Shown here one piece after another: positions 8,772 through 16,184 of a DNA stretch of 39,251 nt. The stretch is from Stagnimonas sp. (GTDB taxonomy: Bacteria; Pseudomonadota; Gammaproteobacteria; Nevskiales; Nevskiaceae), in NCBI GenBank assembly GCA_030696045.1, contig JAUYNO010000030.1, positions 1 to 39,251 of the forward strand. The letters run 5' to 3'. A model generated the notes under the pieces. The model was not told where the DNA came from. It saw only the letters and a list, made by a program, of their open reading frames with translations, and did not search any database. The stretch's first letter is position 1. Each line of letters opens with the position of its first letter. The position numbers were made by a program, and so were the translations under genes.

Positions 8772-9260
8772 ATGAGCATCAACGCCATATTCATGGGTAT
8801 GTCATTGCATCTTGGCCAGCATGACGTTCCAAACAAAGAGTATTTCCAGTTCTGCTCAGACGGAGATTTTCATCTTCAATGCTGCGACAAATGCGATTTG
8901 CTGCGCTATCCTCCGACCACCGCATGCCCCTGGTGTGCTGAGGCGAAGTCACGATGGAAGCGCGTCCCCGGAACAGGTACGGTGCATTCGTTCACAGTAG
9001 TGCATCACGCCATTCAGCCAGGCCTGAAAGACCACACACCGTACGCTGTTCTTATTGTGGACCTGGATACCCAAAATGGAAGCCCAAGCCCGGAGGAGGC
9101 ATTGCGGGTCGTCGGAAACCTGACAAAAAAGAACGGCACTCTTGCCTCTGCGCAGGAGGTTTCCAGGATCGGCATCGGGACGAGAGTCAGGATGACATTC
9201 ACATCAATTGCGCCGGGGCTTGCACTGCCTCAGTGGACTACCGACTTCGATTGCGTCTGA
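8772..9260 (+). CDS. DUF35 zinc-ribbon/OB-fold acyl-CoA-binding partner protein
   Basis: A 162-residue protein with an N-terminal rubredoxin-like zinc ribbon (C38-x2-C41 and C52-x2-C55) followed by an OB-fold segment opening with GTGTVHSFTVVHHA and containing PYAVLIVDLD. This is the standard architecture of ChsH2-DUF35 and related partners that bind the CoA part of the substrate and pair with thiolase-fold enzymes. Its ATG follows the upstream stop codon by one base, so the two are co-translated and probably form a complex. The tail after about residue 100 contains a short insertion (QNGSPSPEEAL) that I cannot assign. A free-standing DUF35 has no known activity of its own. Confidence 0.9.
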   Translation: MSINAIFMGMSLHLGQHDVPNKEYFQFCSDGDFHLQCCDKCDLLRYPPTTACPWCAEAKSRWKRVPGTGTVHSFTVVHHAIQPGLKDHTPYAVLIVDLDTQNGSPSPEEALRVVGNLTKKNGTLASAQEVSRIGIGTRVRMTFTSIAPGLALPQWTTDFDCV

Positions 9261-9331
9261 CCCTGGGTAGCCAGCTCTCCGGACACATGTGATGTCTTGG
9301 CACGATGTGTTCCCTCCCGCCGCCGCCAACG

Positions 9332-9360
9332 GTGGCTTACCTCTTGCGGAGGTAAGCTGC
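9332..9360. terminator. Strong hairpin between convergent genes
   Basis: GCTTACCTC (9335-9343) and GAGGTAAGC (9349-9357) are perfectly complementary around a five-base loop, and wobble pairs extend the stem to about 12 bp. It lies between the stop codons of the convergent DUF35 gene and AMP-ligase gene. There is no T-run on either side, so it may be a weak or Rho-assisted bidirectional terminator. Confidence 0.5.
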
Positions 9361-9384
9361 AGCGTCCTCCATCGAAAATGCCTT

Positions 9385-10962
9385 CTAAAGAATCGAGGTC
9401 GTCATAGGATTGGCAGCGCGGTCGCTGCGCAACCGCTCTTCAAGAAGGTGCCTCTGTATCTTGCCGAGAGGTGTCCTGGGAACTTCGTCCGCAGGAATGA
9501 AAATCACCCGTTTTGGAAGCTTGTAGTTTGCAATCCGCCCGCGGCACAGTTGCATAACGGCTTCGGCATCCAATTGTGGATCTGCGGCCACCACAAAGGC
9601 CACCGGGACTTCGCCCCAATGGTCGTCTGGTTGCCGGACAACGGAGACATCGGCGATCCTGGAAGACTTCAGAAGAATGCGTTCAATCTCGGCTGGATAA
9701 ATGTTTTCACCGCCGGATTTGATCAAATACTTTACTCGATCGACGAAGTTCAATGTGCCGTCCGGATTGCGCGACATGACGTCGCCCATGCAATACCACC
9801 CCGCGTGGAACAATGTCCGGTTCGTTTCCGGATTGTTCCAATAGCCGCTGAACAGGCTAGGCCCGCGCACGCTCACCTCGCCAGGCTCTCCGTCGGGAAC
9901 CGCTTGCCCTTCGATGTCCAGCAGCCGTACCTCGCACAGCGAACTTTGCGTCTTGGCGAAATTGGTCGGCGCCAAGCCGATGTTGAACATGCCACGGCTG
10001 GCTGGCGCGAGTCCGGTTTCCGTAGACCCGAAGGTGTTGCGGAACGGCGCATTCAAAAGACGCGTGATCTCCGCGATCTGGTGCGGGGGCACCAGGTCGG
10101 CCATGGCGCCGGTGCACATGATCGGGAGGATGGGGCGCCGAGCCTTCTTGATGGCCTCGATCACCGTTCCAATGGTCGCCGGCATCAGCGACAGGGCGCC
10201 GACCTCCTGGTGGGTGATGGTATGAACGATAGCTTCAGGGTCGAACCCGTCCTGCAGAATCACTTTTCCGCCGTTCAACAGCGTGATCAGGATGTTGTCC
10301 GTCGACGCCATATGAAACATCGGGGCCCATGCGATGTAGCTCGCTCCGGGGCGCGCCGCGCCATCGAGATTGGCAATGGCGCAGCGCGCGATGATGGCGC
10401 GTTGACTGATGGTCGCCGCCTTCGGCAAACCCGTGGTTCCGCTGGTGTAGAGGATGACCCAGGGATCTTCGGATTGAGCGGCATCCGTGGGCGGCATGTC
10501 TTGTGCTAGGCGCAGCCGCGCCTCGTAGTCATCGCCGTATGAAATGATCGTGCATAACTTCAGCGAAGGGCAGGAAATGCCGGTCAGCCGGCCGGCGAAG
10601 CGTTCTGATACAAACAGGACTTTCGGTGCGACGAGTTCGATGCAGTATTCGAGCTCCGCATCCGCGAGTCGCCAGTTCTGGCATGCAACCACCGCTCCCA
10701 GCTTCGCCGCCGCGACTTGGACTTCCACGAATTCTTGGCAGTTTTCGGAGAGCACCGCGATACAGTCGCGAATTCCGATGCCCAAGGTGCCGAGTGCATT
10801 CGCGACGCAATCCGAGCGTCGATCGAGCTCGCTGAAAGTAAGGGCTCCTGCGCGGGATTCGAGCGCGATGTGCGCTGCGTTGTACCGTGCCTGATGGCGG
10901 AACATGCCGCTGACTGTCAGCCCGAAAGAGGCCGTTCCGACCGAAGAAAGCATGTGGGGCAT
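9385..10962 (-). CDS. AMP-forming acyl-CoA synthetase
   Basis: A 525-residue member of the ANL (adenylate-forming) superfamily. It has the P-loop YTSGTTGLPK, the FGSTETG motif, the hinge region VDRVKYLIKSGGENIYP with the conserved GGENI turn, and the C-terminal catalytic lysine in TPLGKIQ. It would activate a carboxylic acid via the acyl-adenylate. I chose ATG at 10962 (MPHMLSS), because the longer frame begins with a TTG at 10980 lacking a clear ribosome site. It lies 44 bp downstream of, and on the same strand as, a truncated Bug receptor, suggesting the two once formed a receptor-ligase operon whose promoter has been lost or replaced. It is convergent with the thiolase-like/DUF35 pair. Substrate unknown. 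Confidence 0.9.
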   Translation of the reverse strand: MPHMLSSVGTASFGLTVSGMFRHQARYNAAHIALESRAGALTFSELDRRSDCVANALGTLGIGIRDCIAVLSENCQEFVEVQVAAAKLGAVVACQNWRLADAELEYCIELVAPKVLFVSERFAGRLTGISCPSLKLCTIISYGDDYEARLRLAQDMPPTDAAQSEDPWVILYTSGTTGLPKAATISQRAIIARCAIANLDGAARPGASYIAWAPMFHMASTDNILITLLNGGKVILQDGFDPEAIVHTITHQEVGALSLMPATIGTVIEAIKKARRPILPIMCTGAMADLVPPHQIAEITRLLNAPFRNTFGSTETGLAPASRGMFNIGLAPTNFAKTQSSLCEVRLLDIEGQAVPDGEPGEVSVRGPSLFSGYWNNPETNRTLFHAGWYCMGDVMSRNPDGTLNFVDRVKYLIKSGGENIYPAEIERILLKSSRIADVSVVRQPDDHWGEVPVAFVVAADPQLDAEAVMQLCRGRIANYKLPKRVIFIPADEVPRTPLGKIQRHLLEERLRSDRAANPMTTSIL

Positions 10963-11006
10963 TATTTGAGGTGTCCGCAAGGATAAGAGATGTCGGCCGG
11001 TCCCGC

Positions 11007-11231
11007 CTAATCGACCGTAACCTTGAATTTGGTGACGAGCCCCCGGTACATGACCGCTTCCCGCTTCAGCATCTCGGCGGTGCCGCTGGCGCCAAGGGAC
11101 TCAGGCGTTATTCCCAATGCGGTGATCTTCTGGATGATTTCCGGCTCGCGCAGGATCTGAACAAGCAGCTCTTCCAGCCGGCTGGATACTGCGGCGGGAA
11201 CACCCGCACGCGTCGTCAAAATGTAGCCCAC
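11007..11231 (-). pseudogene. Bug/TctC receptor, C-terminal remnant
   Basis: About 74 codons encode what looks like the last quarter of a Bug-family receptor: AGVPAAVSSRLEELL, PEIIQKITALGITPESLG and a final helix ending LVTKFKVTVD. Normal proteins are about 320 residues long, and the signal peptide and both lobes' starts are missing. Immediately upstream on this strand the sequence turns into a group II intron remnant in the opposite orientation. A TetR-type operator (11749-11766) lies beyond the intron and could be this gene's former promoter region (inference). Confidence 0.75.
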
Positions 11232-11350
11232 GGCCCCGGACGGCCTCTTGCCGTCTGTCGTATGCCATCCAGCGCGGTTTGCATGTCATAGGCCCGCATC
11301 GATCTGCGGGACATGCGCTGCTGTACGGCATTTCCCTTGGCTCGCAGCCG

Positions 11351-11659
11351 GTCAAGGACGAGTTGCGAAAGCGCATGCACCGACCGGTGGCCGAGCAGGG
11401 CCAGTACCTGCGGGCCGTGGTTGGAGGCCACGCGCGCTACTTCGGCGTGTCCTGCAACGGGGCGCGTATCCAGGCCTTCCGTTTCCAGGTCGCCCGCCTG
11501 TGGCATCGCGCGCTGTGCCGCCGCAGCCAGGGCAAACAGGTTGCATGGAAGCGCATGCACAAGCTCGTCGCCCACTGGTTGCCCTCTCCACGCATCTGCC
11601 ATCCCTACCCCGCCCAGCGTCTGATCGCCACAACCCAAGGCAAGAGCCGTATGCGGTAG
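11351..11659 (+). pseudogene. Group II intron reverse transcriptase/maturase, C-terminal remnant
   Basis: The frame VKDELRKRMHRPVAEQG, then VVGGHARYFGV, FRFQVARLWHRALCRRSQ, LPSPRICHPYP and the final QGKSRMR matches the conserved C-terminal maturase (domain X/endonuclease-side) end of group II intron-encoded proteins. The reverse-transcriptase domain, including the YADD box, is absent, so the element cannot move on its own. The stop codon lies inside intron domain V, as is usual where the ORF in domain IV runs to the 3' end of the intron. It is oriented opposite to the Bug remnant it adjoins. Confidence 0.85.
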
Positions 11660-11716
11660 CTCCGCACGTACGGATCTGTGAAGGGGGTGCTGGGTGACTG
11701 GCATTTCTACTTCGAC
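11644..11716 (+). ncRNA. Group II intron domains V and VI
   Basis: Domain V spans 11644-11676. GAGCCGTATGCGG and CCGCACGTACGGATC fold into the conserved hairpin with a TAGC-type loop, closely resembling domain V of known bacterial introns. Domain VI (about 11680-11716) folds as a G-rich stem closed by a GTGA tetraloop. An unpaired A at 11709 sits seven bases before the AC end, the expected place for the branch-point adenosine. Confidence 0.8.
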
Positions 11717-11748
11717 TGAACGAGTACCCAATTTTTGTCACGAACGGA

Positions 11749-11766
11749 CTACCGAATGATCGTTAG
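11749..11766. promoter_or_regulatory. Orphan TetR-type operator copy
   Basis: CTACCGAATGATCGTTAG differs from the palindrome consensus (CTAACGAATGATCGTTAG) at one base. It lies 33 bp beyond the intron 3' end and upstream (in minus-strand terms) of the Bug remnant and the acyl-CoA synthetase. No intact gene starts next to it, so it appears to be a fossil operator. Confidence 0.65.
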
Positions 11767-12001
11767 CCGTAAGCTTAGAGCGGTCGTCAGGGTTAGTCAA
11801 CATCAAATTGACGACCACCCTGGCGCAGGAGAGTGCTCGCAGCGACCACGGCCTGTTAACGTGAACCAGTCCACATCGGCGAAAAATGCGAAGCTGATGA
11901 ATCCGATGAACCCAAGTGACTACTACTGCAGATCCGTGACCGGTGCGGTGCCTCAACTGCCGCAATTGCGCCTGACTGATCGAGCCCTTCCTGTTCCTCA
12001 T
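11767..12001. other. Intergenic stretch with no recognisable gene
   Basis: No open frame here resembles a known protein, and no repeat or promoter stands out. It separates the orphan operator from the IclR pseudogene and is probably decayed coding DNA. Confidence 0.5.
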
Positions 12002-12603
12002 TCACGGCCTTGTCCTGCGCCCAACCAGAGCGTTCGAAACCTCCGAAGCAGTTGCCTTCGCCTCCTGTGCGAGCAGTTCTACACGCTCCTTGCCGGCACC
12101 CTGTGCGGCGAGGATGAAGACGAAGCCGCCGACGATCTTGTGATCGGCCCCCGAAAACCGACGCGCCGATTCCGATACGCCCACGGGCGACCTCGTCATA
12201 CGACGCGTAGACGCCAGCCTTGCGCCATGACTGAATCAGAGCCCTGAACTGATTCCAGTACGGCCCGAGCCCTGCGTTGTTGATCTCATTGGCGTGCCAC
12301 ACGCATCAGGGTTGACTGCTGATCAGGCGAAAGATTCGCCGGGATCGACTTGGCGGTAGCCCGGAAGAACATGGGCATGGGCTGGCCGCGCCGTTCGCTT
12401 GAGACCACGGATTCGTCAGTCATGCACATGACGTTATCTCCGTAATGGGTGCGCAGCATGACGTATGCCTTCCGCCGCTTCGACACGCCATCATTGACCG
12501 GCCACGCCATCCCCCAAGCAAGGGCTCGTTCAATCGAAGGGCCGGGTCGAATTCGATGATCCTGGGCCCAAGCACGTGGCGGCCCTTGGAACCGGTGCGA
12601 GCA
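12002..12603 (-). pseudogene. IclR-family transcriptional regulator, 5'-truncated and frameshifted
   Basis: Read across three frames on the minus strand, the order of motifs is that of an IclR regulator after its DNA-binding domain: GRHVLGPRIIEFD, ALRLNEPLL, then YVMLRTHYGDNVMCMT, ERRGQPMPMFFRATAKSI, WHANEINNAGLGPYW, GVYASYDEVARGRIGIGAS and ADHKIVGGFVFIL. Frameshifts lie near 12525, near 12290 and in a run of five C (12148-12152). The N-terminal helix-turn-helix is gone: at about 12603 the sequence switches directly into a nitroreductase fragment, which I read as a deletion junction. It is non-functional as a regulator. Confidence 0.75.
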
Positions 12604-13042
12604 GCGAAGCATCAATAGTCGCAAGCGCTATATGAGGCACGCCGAAAAGACGGAAACTCTCCATGTGCTGGCGCTGTGCCGCTTCTGGGTTTCCCCGGGC
12701 TGCTCAGCTCGCGCGGTAGCGCTGCAGCCCACATTCGCCGCGGCGCTCCTGGTAGACGTCCTGATACTCGGCCAGGCAAAGTCGGGATTGGGCTCGTGTG
12801 TCTGCACATTCTGCAGATGCGCAGCAGTGCGCAGGCGTTCCCTGGCTTAATCGTTGGAGCCCCGCACCTGCCACGCCTGGGAGTCGCACCAGGACGCCGT
12901 GCGCTGGGCCAGTTGCAGGATCCTGTTGATGATAGCGGGCGACATGGGTTCGGGCTGGTATCCACTGCAGCTGCAATGCTCGTCGCGCAGCCCGGCCAGG
13001 ACATCGGTCCTGCGCTCGGGGTCGGGGCTGGCGATCGCTCAT
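12604..13042 (-). pseudogene. Nitroreductase-family protein, frameshifted and 3'-truncated
   Basis: Starting near ATG 13042, the minus strand encodes, in alternating frames, LAGLRDEHCSCSGYQPEP, MSPAIINRILQLAQRTASW, CDSQAWQV, CLAEYQDVYQERRGECGLQ and HMESFRLFGVPHIALATID. These fit the FMN-binding start, the substrate-side helix and the middle of nitroreductase-fold oxidoreductases. At least two frameshifts and an in-frame stop interrupt it, and the C-terminal part is replaced by the IclR remnant. It lies 28 bp downstream of the biotin carboxylase gene on the same strand, so it may once have been part of that transcription unit. Confidence 0.7.
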
Positions 13043-13070
13043 GACTGCGCTGGTCAGAAAGTGGTCCAAG

Positions 13071-14435
13071 TCAGGAGCAAAGAGCGGCGTGAGCGTCCGC
13101 GAGAAAGCCGGTGTGAAGATCTCCACGACGGAATCCCGGATGCGCCAGAATTGCCTGGAGATAAGGCACATTGTGGCGGATTCCCTCAATGTGAACACCA
13201 GCCAGGGCCTCCTGGAGACGATCGATCGCGCCGGTTCGCGTCGAGCCATGGGCGATAACTTTCATGATCATCGGGTCGTAGAAGGGGGTGACCCTGTTGC
13301 CTTCGCGGTAGCCGGTCTCGATACGAATGCCCTCTCCTTCCGGAAGGCGGAATTCGTTTAACGGGCCCGGACTGGGCATGAAATTTTTCACCGGATTCTC
13401 AGCATATACGCGAACTTCGACGGAATAGCCGTCGAACCGAATGTTGTGCTGTGCAAGCTCGGATTGAAGTGGCTCACCCATTGCGAGCCTCAGCTGCGCT
13501 GCTACTAGGTCAACGCCCGTGATCATCTCCGTTACCGGATGCTCTACCTGAATGCGCGTGTTCATCTCCAGGAAGAAGAATTGCTGCTGGGCGGCGTCAT
13601 ACAGAAACTCGACCGTTCCGGCACCCTCGTAGCGGCACGAGGCGGCTAAAGCAACGGCCGCTGAGGCCATCTTTTCGCGCACTCCATCCTCGATAAAAGG
13701 AGCCCTGGCTTCTTCGACCACCTTCTGGTGTCGCCGCTGCAGCGAACAGTCGCGATCGAACAGGTGTACCGCAGTTCCGTCGCCAAAGCCGAATACCTGA
13801 ATCTCCACGTGCCGCGCCCGCTCGACCAGGCGCTCCAGATAGACCGCTCCGTCGCCGAAAGCCTTCTGGGCCATACCGGCCGTGGCCTGGACTGCCGCCA
13901 CGAGTTCCTCGCTGGTTGTCACCTTTCGCATGCCGATGCCGCCGCCGCCGGCAGCGGCCTTGACGAGCAGGGGATACCCTGTTGCGTCACCGCCGGTGAG
14001 CACGGCGGTCGCGTCACTGGGGTCCAGCTTCCCCGTTCCCGGCAGCACCGGAACGCCCGCCCTTGCGGCGGCCTTGCGCGCTTGGTCCTTGTCGCCCATC
14101 AGCGTGATCACCTGGGCACTGGGCCCAACGAAGCTGATGCCCGCATTCTCACAGGCCATGGCGAAGCTGGCGTTCTCCGACAGGAAGCCGTAACCGGGAT
14201 GGACCATCGTCGCGCCCTTCTGACGCGCCACCTCAAGCAGGAGGTCGGCACGCAGGTAGCTGTCAGCCGCTCGAGCGCCGCCAATCAGGACCGCCTCGTC
14301 GGCGTGGCCAACGTGGGGCAACTCCAGATCGGCCTCCGAATAGACGGCGATCGTCCGAAGAGATAGCTTTTTTGCCGCGCGGATGATGCGGCAGGCGATT
14401 TCGCCACGATTGGCGACGAGTAGGGTGTGGTGCAT
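13071..14435 (-). CDS. Biotin carboxylase subunit of an acyl-CoA carboxylase (AccC-like)
   Basis: A 454-residue stand-alone biotin carboxylase: N-terminal LVANRGEIACRII, ATP-grasp core with KAAAGGGGIGMRKV, HVEIQVFGFGDG, RDCSLQRRHQKVVEEAR and the metal/bicarbonate site EMNTRIQVEHPVTEM. It carboxylates biotin using ATP and bicarbonate. Length fits AccC, not the longer MccA/PccA chains that carry their own biotin domain. The biotin carrier and carboxyltransferase are separate genes at 23574 and 22034. I start it at ATG 14435 (MHHTLLVANRG) because the longer frame to 14531 runs through the operator at 14483-14500. Expression is probably repressed through that operator, shared with the divergent EthD gene. 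Confidence 0.93.
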   Translation of the reverse strand: MHHTLLVANRGEIACRIIRAAKKLSLRTIAVYSEADLELPHVGHADEAVLIGGARAADSYLRADLLLEVARQKGATMVHPGYGFLSENASFAMACENAGISFVGPSAQVITLMGDKDQARKAAARAGVPVLPGTGKLDPSDATAVLTGGDATGYPLLVKAAAGGGGIGMRKVTTSEELVAAVQATAGMAQKAFGDGAVYLERLVERARHVEIQVFGFGDGTAVHLFDRDCSLQRRHQKVVEEARAPFIEDGVREKMASAAVALAASCRYEGAGTVEFLYDAAQQQFFFLEMNTRIQVEHPVTEMITGVDLVAAQLRLAMGEPLQSELAQHNIRFDGYSVEVRVYAENPVKNFMPSPGPLNEFRLPEGEGIRIETGYREGNRVTPFYDPMIMKVIAHGSTRTGAIDRLQEALAGVHIEGIRHNVPYLQAILAHPGFRRGDLHTGFLADAHAALCS

Positions 14436-14482
14436 GGTTGACCTGTCAGGAATATTTGAAAATTCGAGTCCCGTGCTATATT

Positions 14483-14500
14483 CTAACGAATGGTCGTTAG
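14483..14500. promoter_or_regulatory. TetR-type operator between divergent AccC-like and EthD genes
   Basis: CTAACGAATGGTCGTTAG contains perfect 7-bp arms (CTAACGA/TCGTTAG) around ATGG. A -10-like TATATT (14477-14482) touches its left edge on the plus strand, so a bound repressor would cover the promoter start. It can serve both the AccC-like gene (start 14435) and the EthD-TetR unit (start 14524). Confidence 0.8.
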
Positions 14501-14523
14501 TTGAACATAGTTTTTTGAGAAGC

Positions 14524-14889
14524 ATGATCAAGGTTATCTACTGCATGCGCCGCAAGGCTGGCCTCAGCCACGGCGAATTCCTGGTGCATTGGGCTGACGT
14601 GCACGTTCCTGTCGTGATGGCCAACCTGAAGGTCCTGCGGCTGGCAAGTTATGTGCGCACATTGCCGCTCGAGCACGCCTACAGCGCACGCGTGGAAAGA
14701 AACGGCATTATGCTGCCGCCGTTCGACGGCATCGCGGAACTGAGCTGGGCAAGCGAGGAAGATATGCGTCTGGCTTTCGAGAGCGACGAGGCGCTGGTCG
14801 TGCAGAGGCTGCTGGCCCGCGACGAAGCGCACTTCGTCGACCCGGCCGGCTCGTGCCGGTGGGTGGCGCAGCAAGTGCGGCATGTGTGA
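14524..14889 (+). CDS. EthD-domain protein
   Basis: A 121-residue protein with the EthD/dimeric alpha-beta barrel opening MIKVIYCMRRKAGLSHGEF followed by HWADVHVPVV. EthD-type proteins are small dimeric proteins often found in degradation clusters, and their activity is poorly defined. I start at ATG 14524, although the frame stays open back to 14383, because upstream sequence contains the operator and the divergent gene. It is the first gene after the operator at 14483-14500, and the TetR regulator follows 63 bp later, so they are probably cotranscribed. Confidence 0.8.
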   Translation: MIKVIYCMRRKAGLSHGEFLVHWADVHVPVVMANLKVLRLASYVRTLPLEHAYSARVERNGIMLPPFDGIAELSWASEEDMRLAFESDEALVVQRLLARDEAHFVDPAGSCRWVAQQVRHV

Positions 14890-14952
14890 GCCTGCGCGCG
14901 ACTAGAATGGCGACGAACCGTTATCTACAGACAGAAATCCAAGGTGCCTGGC

Positions 14953-15585
14953 ATGCGCGCAACGAATTCGAATGGAGAGGAGACAGAGAAGGCCATCCGG
15001 GAGGCCGCGGTCAGGGTGATCGCCAAGCGCGGCTTCCAGGCCGCGAGCCTGCGCGAGATCGCCAAGGAAGTTGGTATCCGGGCGCCCTCGCTCTACAACT
15101 ACATCAAGAGCAAGGAAAAGCTGCTGTACGACCTGCTCAAGGTGCCGGTATCGGCGATGATCGCCGACTACGAGTCTTTGACGGAAGGCGTGACCGATCC
15201 CGTTGTCCTGTTGCAGACTTACGTGCAGGTGCACCTGAACTTCCATCTCAATTACCGGTTGGAAGTCTTCATTGGCAACATGGAATTGCGCAGTCTGTCG
15301 CCGGCTCATTACCGCGTCATTGCGGCCTTGCGCGAGGAGTACACGGGATTACTGAATAGGATCATCGACGACGGCGTGAAGGCGGGGGTTTTCCACGCCC
15401 CTCATTCCCGGGTTGTGACGCTCATCATGCTTGGGATGCTATCGGGCGTTTGCAACTGGTACCAGCCCAGCGGCGCGATGTCGGCTGCCGAAATGATGAA
15501 GCTGCACACCGACATGGCGTTCCGCATGCTGGATGCGAGATCCGCCGTCCCCGCCGCAAAGGCCGCGCGCAAGCGAAGCAGCTGA
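14953..15585 (+). CDS. TetR-family transcriptional regulator (probable pathway repressor)
   Basis: The protein is about 210 residues long. The N-terminal helix-turn-helix is typical of TetR proteins: IREAAVRVIAKRGF, then SLREIAKEVGIRAPSLYNYI and KSKEKLLYDLL. The C-terminal ligand domain ends in an Ala/Lys/Arg-rich tail. TetR regulators of this kind commonly respond to acyl-CoA intermediates. ATG 14953 with AAGG at 14941-14944 is preferred over GTG 14944. It is the only intact local regulator inside the unit set whose promoters carry the CTAACGAATGATCGTTAG palindrome, so it is the best candidate to bind it. As part of the EthD unit it would be autoregulated (inference). Confidence 0.92.
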   Translation: MRATNSNGEETEKAIREAAVRVIAKRGFQAASLREIAKEVGIRAPSLYNYIKSKEKLLYDLLKVPVSAMIADYESLTEGVTDPVVLLQTYVQVHLNFHLNYRLEVFIGNMELRSLSPAHYRVIAALREEYTGLLNRIIDDGVKAGVFHAPHSRVVTLIMLGMLSGVCNWYQPSGAMSAAEMMKLHTDMAFRMLDARSAVPAAKAARKRSS

Positions 15586-15608
15586 TCCTCGTACTCGCGC
15601 GAGGATCA
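15583..15608. terminator. Bidirectional hairpin containing both convergent stop codons
   Basis: TGATCCTCG (15583-15591) and CGAGGATCA (15600-15608) form a perfect nine-pair stem with an eight-base loop. The left arm begins with the TGA of the TetR gene and the right arm ends with the TGA of the DUF2889 gene on the other strand. No T-run follows. Confidence 0.55.
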
Positions 15609-16184
15609 CACGTCGCGATAGAACTTGGGAAAATACAGTCGCACGATCGGACTGGTGTCGGCCCAGGAATGGCACTGGTTCAGGAAGAATGGTCGAACCC
15701 CGTCGGAGCCCTTGGGAGGTCCTTGCTGGGGCATGTGCTGCTCCCGATAGGCGGAGATGGTCTGGAACGCGGTGGTAGCCAGTGCGTAGAACAGTTCACG
15801 CATGTGTGTGCATCCCTTGGTTCCGCCCATGACCGCGTCGACCGAGCGGCGCCAGCCTGACCCCACGCAAGCCCCCTTCAGGTTCGTGATGCCGGCCAGT
15901 GCGCCACTGCAGTAGGCGAAGGGGAGGGCCGGCATGGCCGCGTGAGCTTCCAGCACGGTCATCTCGTTGTTGATGGTGATACGCGCACGCATGTGATGCA
16001 TCGGCATTCCGGCCGGAAGCGGACCGCGCTCGCGGTCCGCGTAGATGTAGGACTTCTCGTCGAACAGCTCGCCATCGATATCCCACAGACCGTCGTCGCG
16101 CAGGAAGCCCTGGCTGGTCACCCGCCGCGTATGAATATGCCGCCTCGACGCCGCAGCGGGCAAATCCCGTAAATCATCCGCCAT
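15606..16184 (-). CDS. DUF2889-domain protein
   Basis: A 192-residue protein recognised as DUF2889 by its course: RRHIHTRRVTSQGFLRDDG, LWDIDGELFDEKSY, MHHMRARITI near the middle, the Cys-rich segment YCSGALAGITNLKGACVG, GTKGCTHMREL and a conserved C-terminal NQCHSW. The function of the family is unknown. The several conserved His and Cys could bind a metal (inference). The start ATG at 16184 shares its A with the dehydrogenase stop codon (TGATG), so the two are translationally coupled and downstream of the operator at 17371-17388. The frame is open back to 16235, but that extension overlaps the dehydrogenase and was rejected. Confidence 0.85.
   Translation of the reverse strand: MADDLRDLPAAASRRHIHTRRVTSQGFLRDDGLWDIDGELFDEKSYIYADRERGPLPAGMPMHHMRARITINNEMTVLEAHAAMPALPFAYCSGALAGITNLKGACVGSGWRRSVDAVMGGTKGCTHMRELFYALATTAFQTISAYREQHMPQQGPPKGSDGVRPFFLNQCHSWADTSPIVRLYFPKFYRDV

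Larger units (their letters stand above)
11351..11716 (+). mobile_element. Group II intron, 3'-end remnant
   Basis: This segment contains the end of the intron-encoded protein followed by domains V and VI and ends at an AC at 11715-11716. The 5' ribozyme domains I-III and most of the reverse transcriptase are missing. The left boundary is approximate, because recognisable maturase homology begins near 11351. It is a fossil insertion at the edge of the decayed region 11007-13042. Confidence 0.8.

Noticed and set aside
9289..10509. Long plus-strand open frame (about 400 codons) opposite the acyl-CoA synthetase
   Set aside because: It is fully antisense to a ligase with all its motifs, has an Arg/His-rich composition typical of shadow frames, and shows no recognisable domain.
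11007..11231. Small stand-alone gene of 74 codons
   Set aside because: Its content matches only the C-terminal end of Bug receptors, with no signal peptide, so a remnant is the better reading.
14436..14531. Longer start for the biotin carboxylase
   Set aside because: It would place the operator and divergent promoter inside the coding region. The family N-terminus begins at MHHTLLVANRG.
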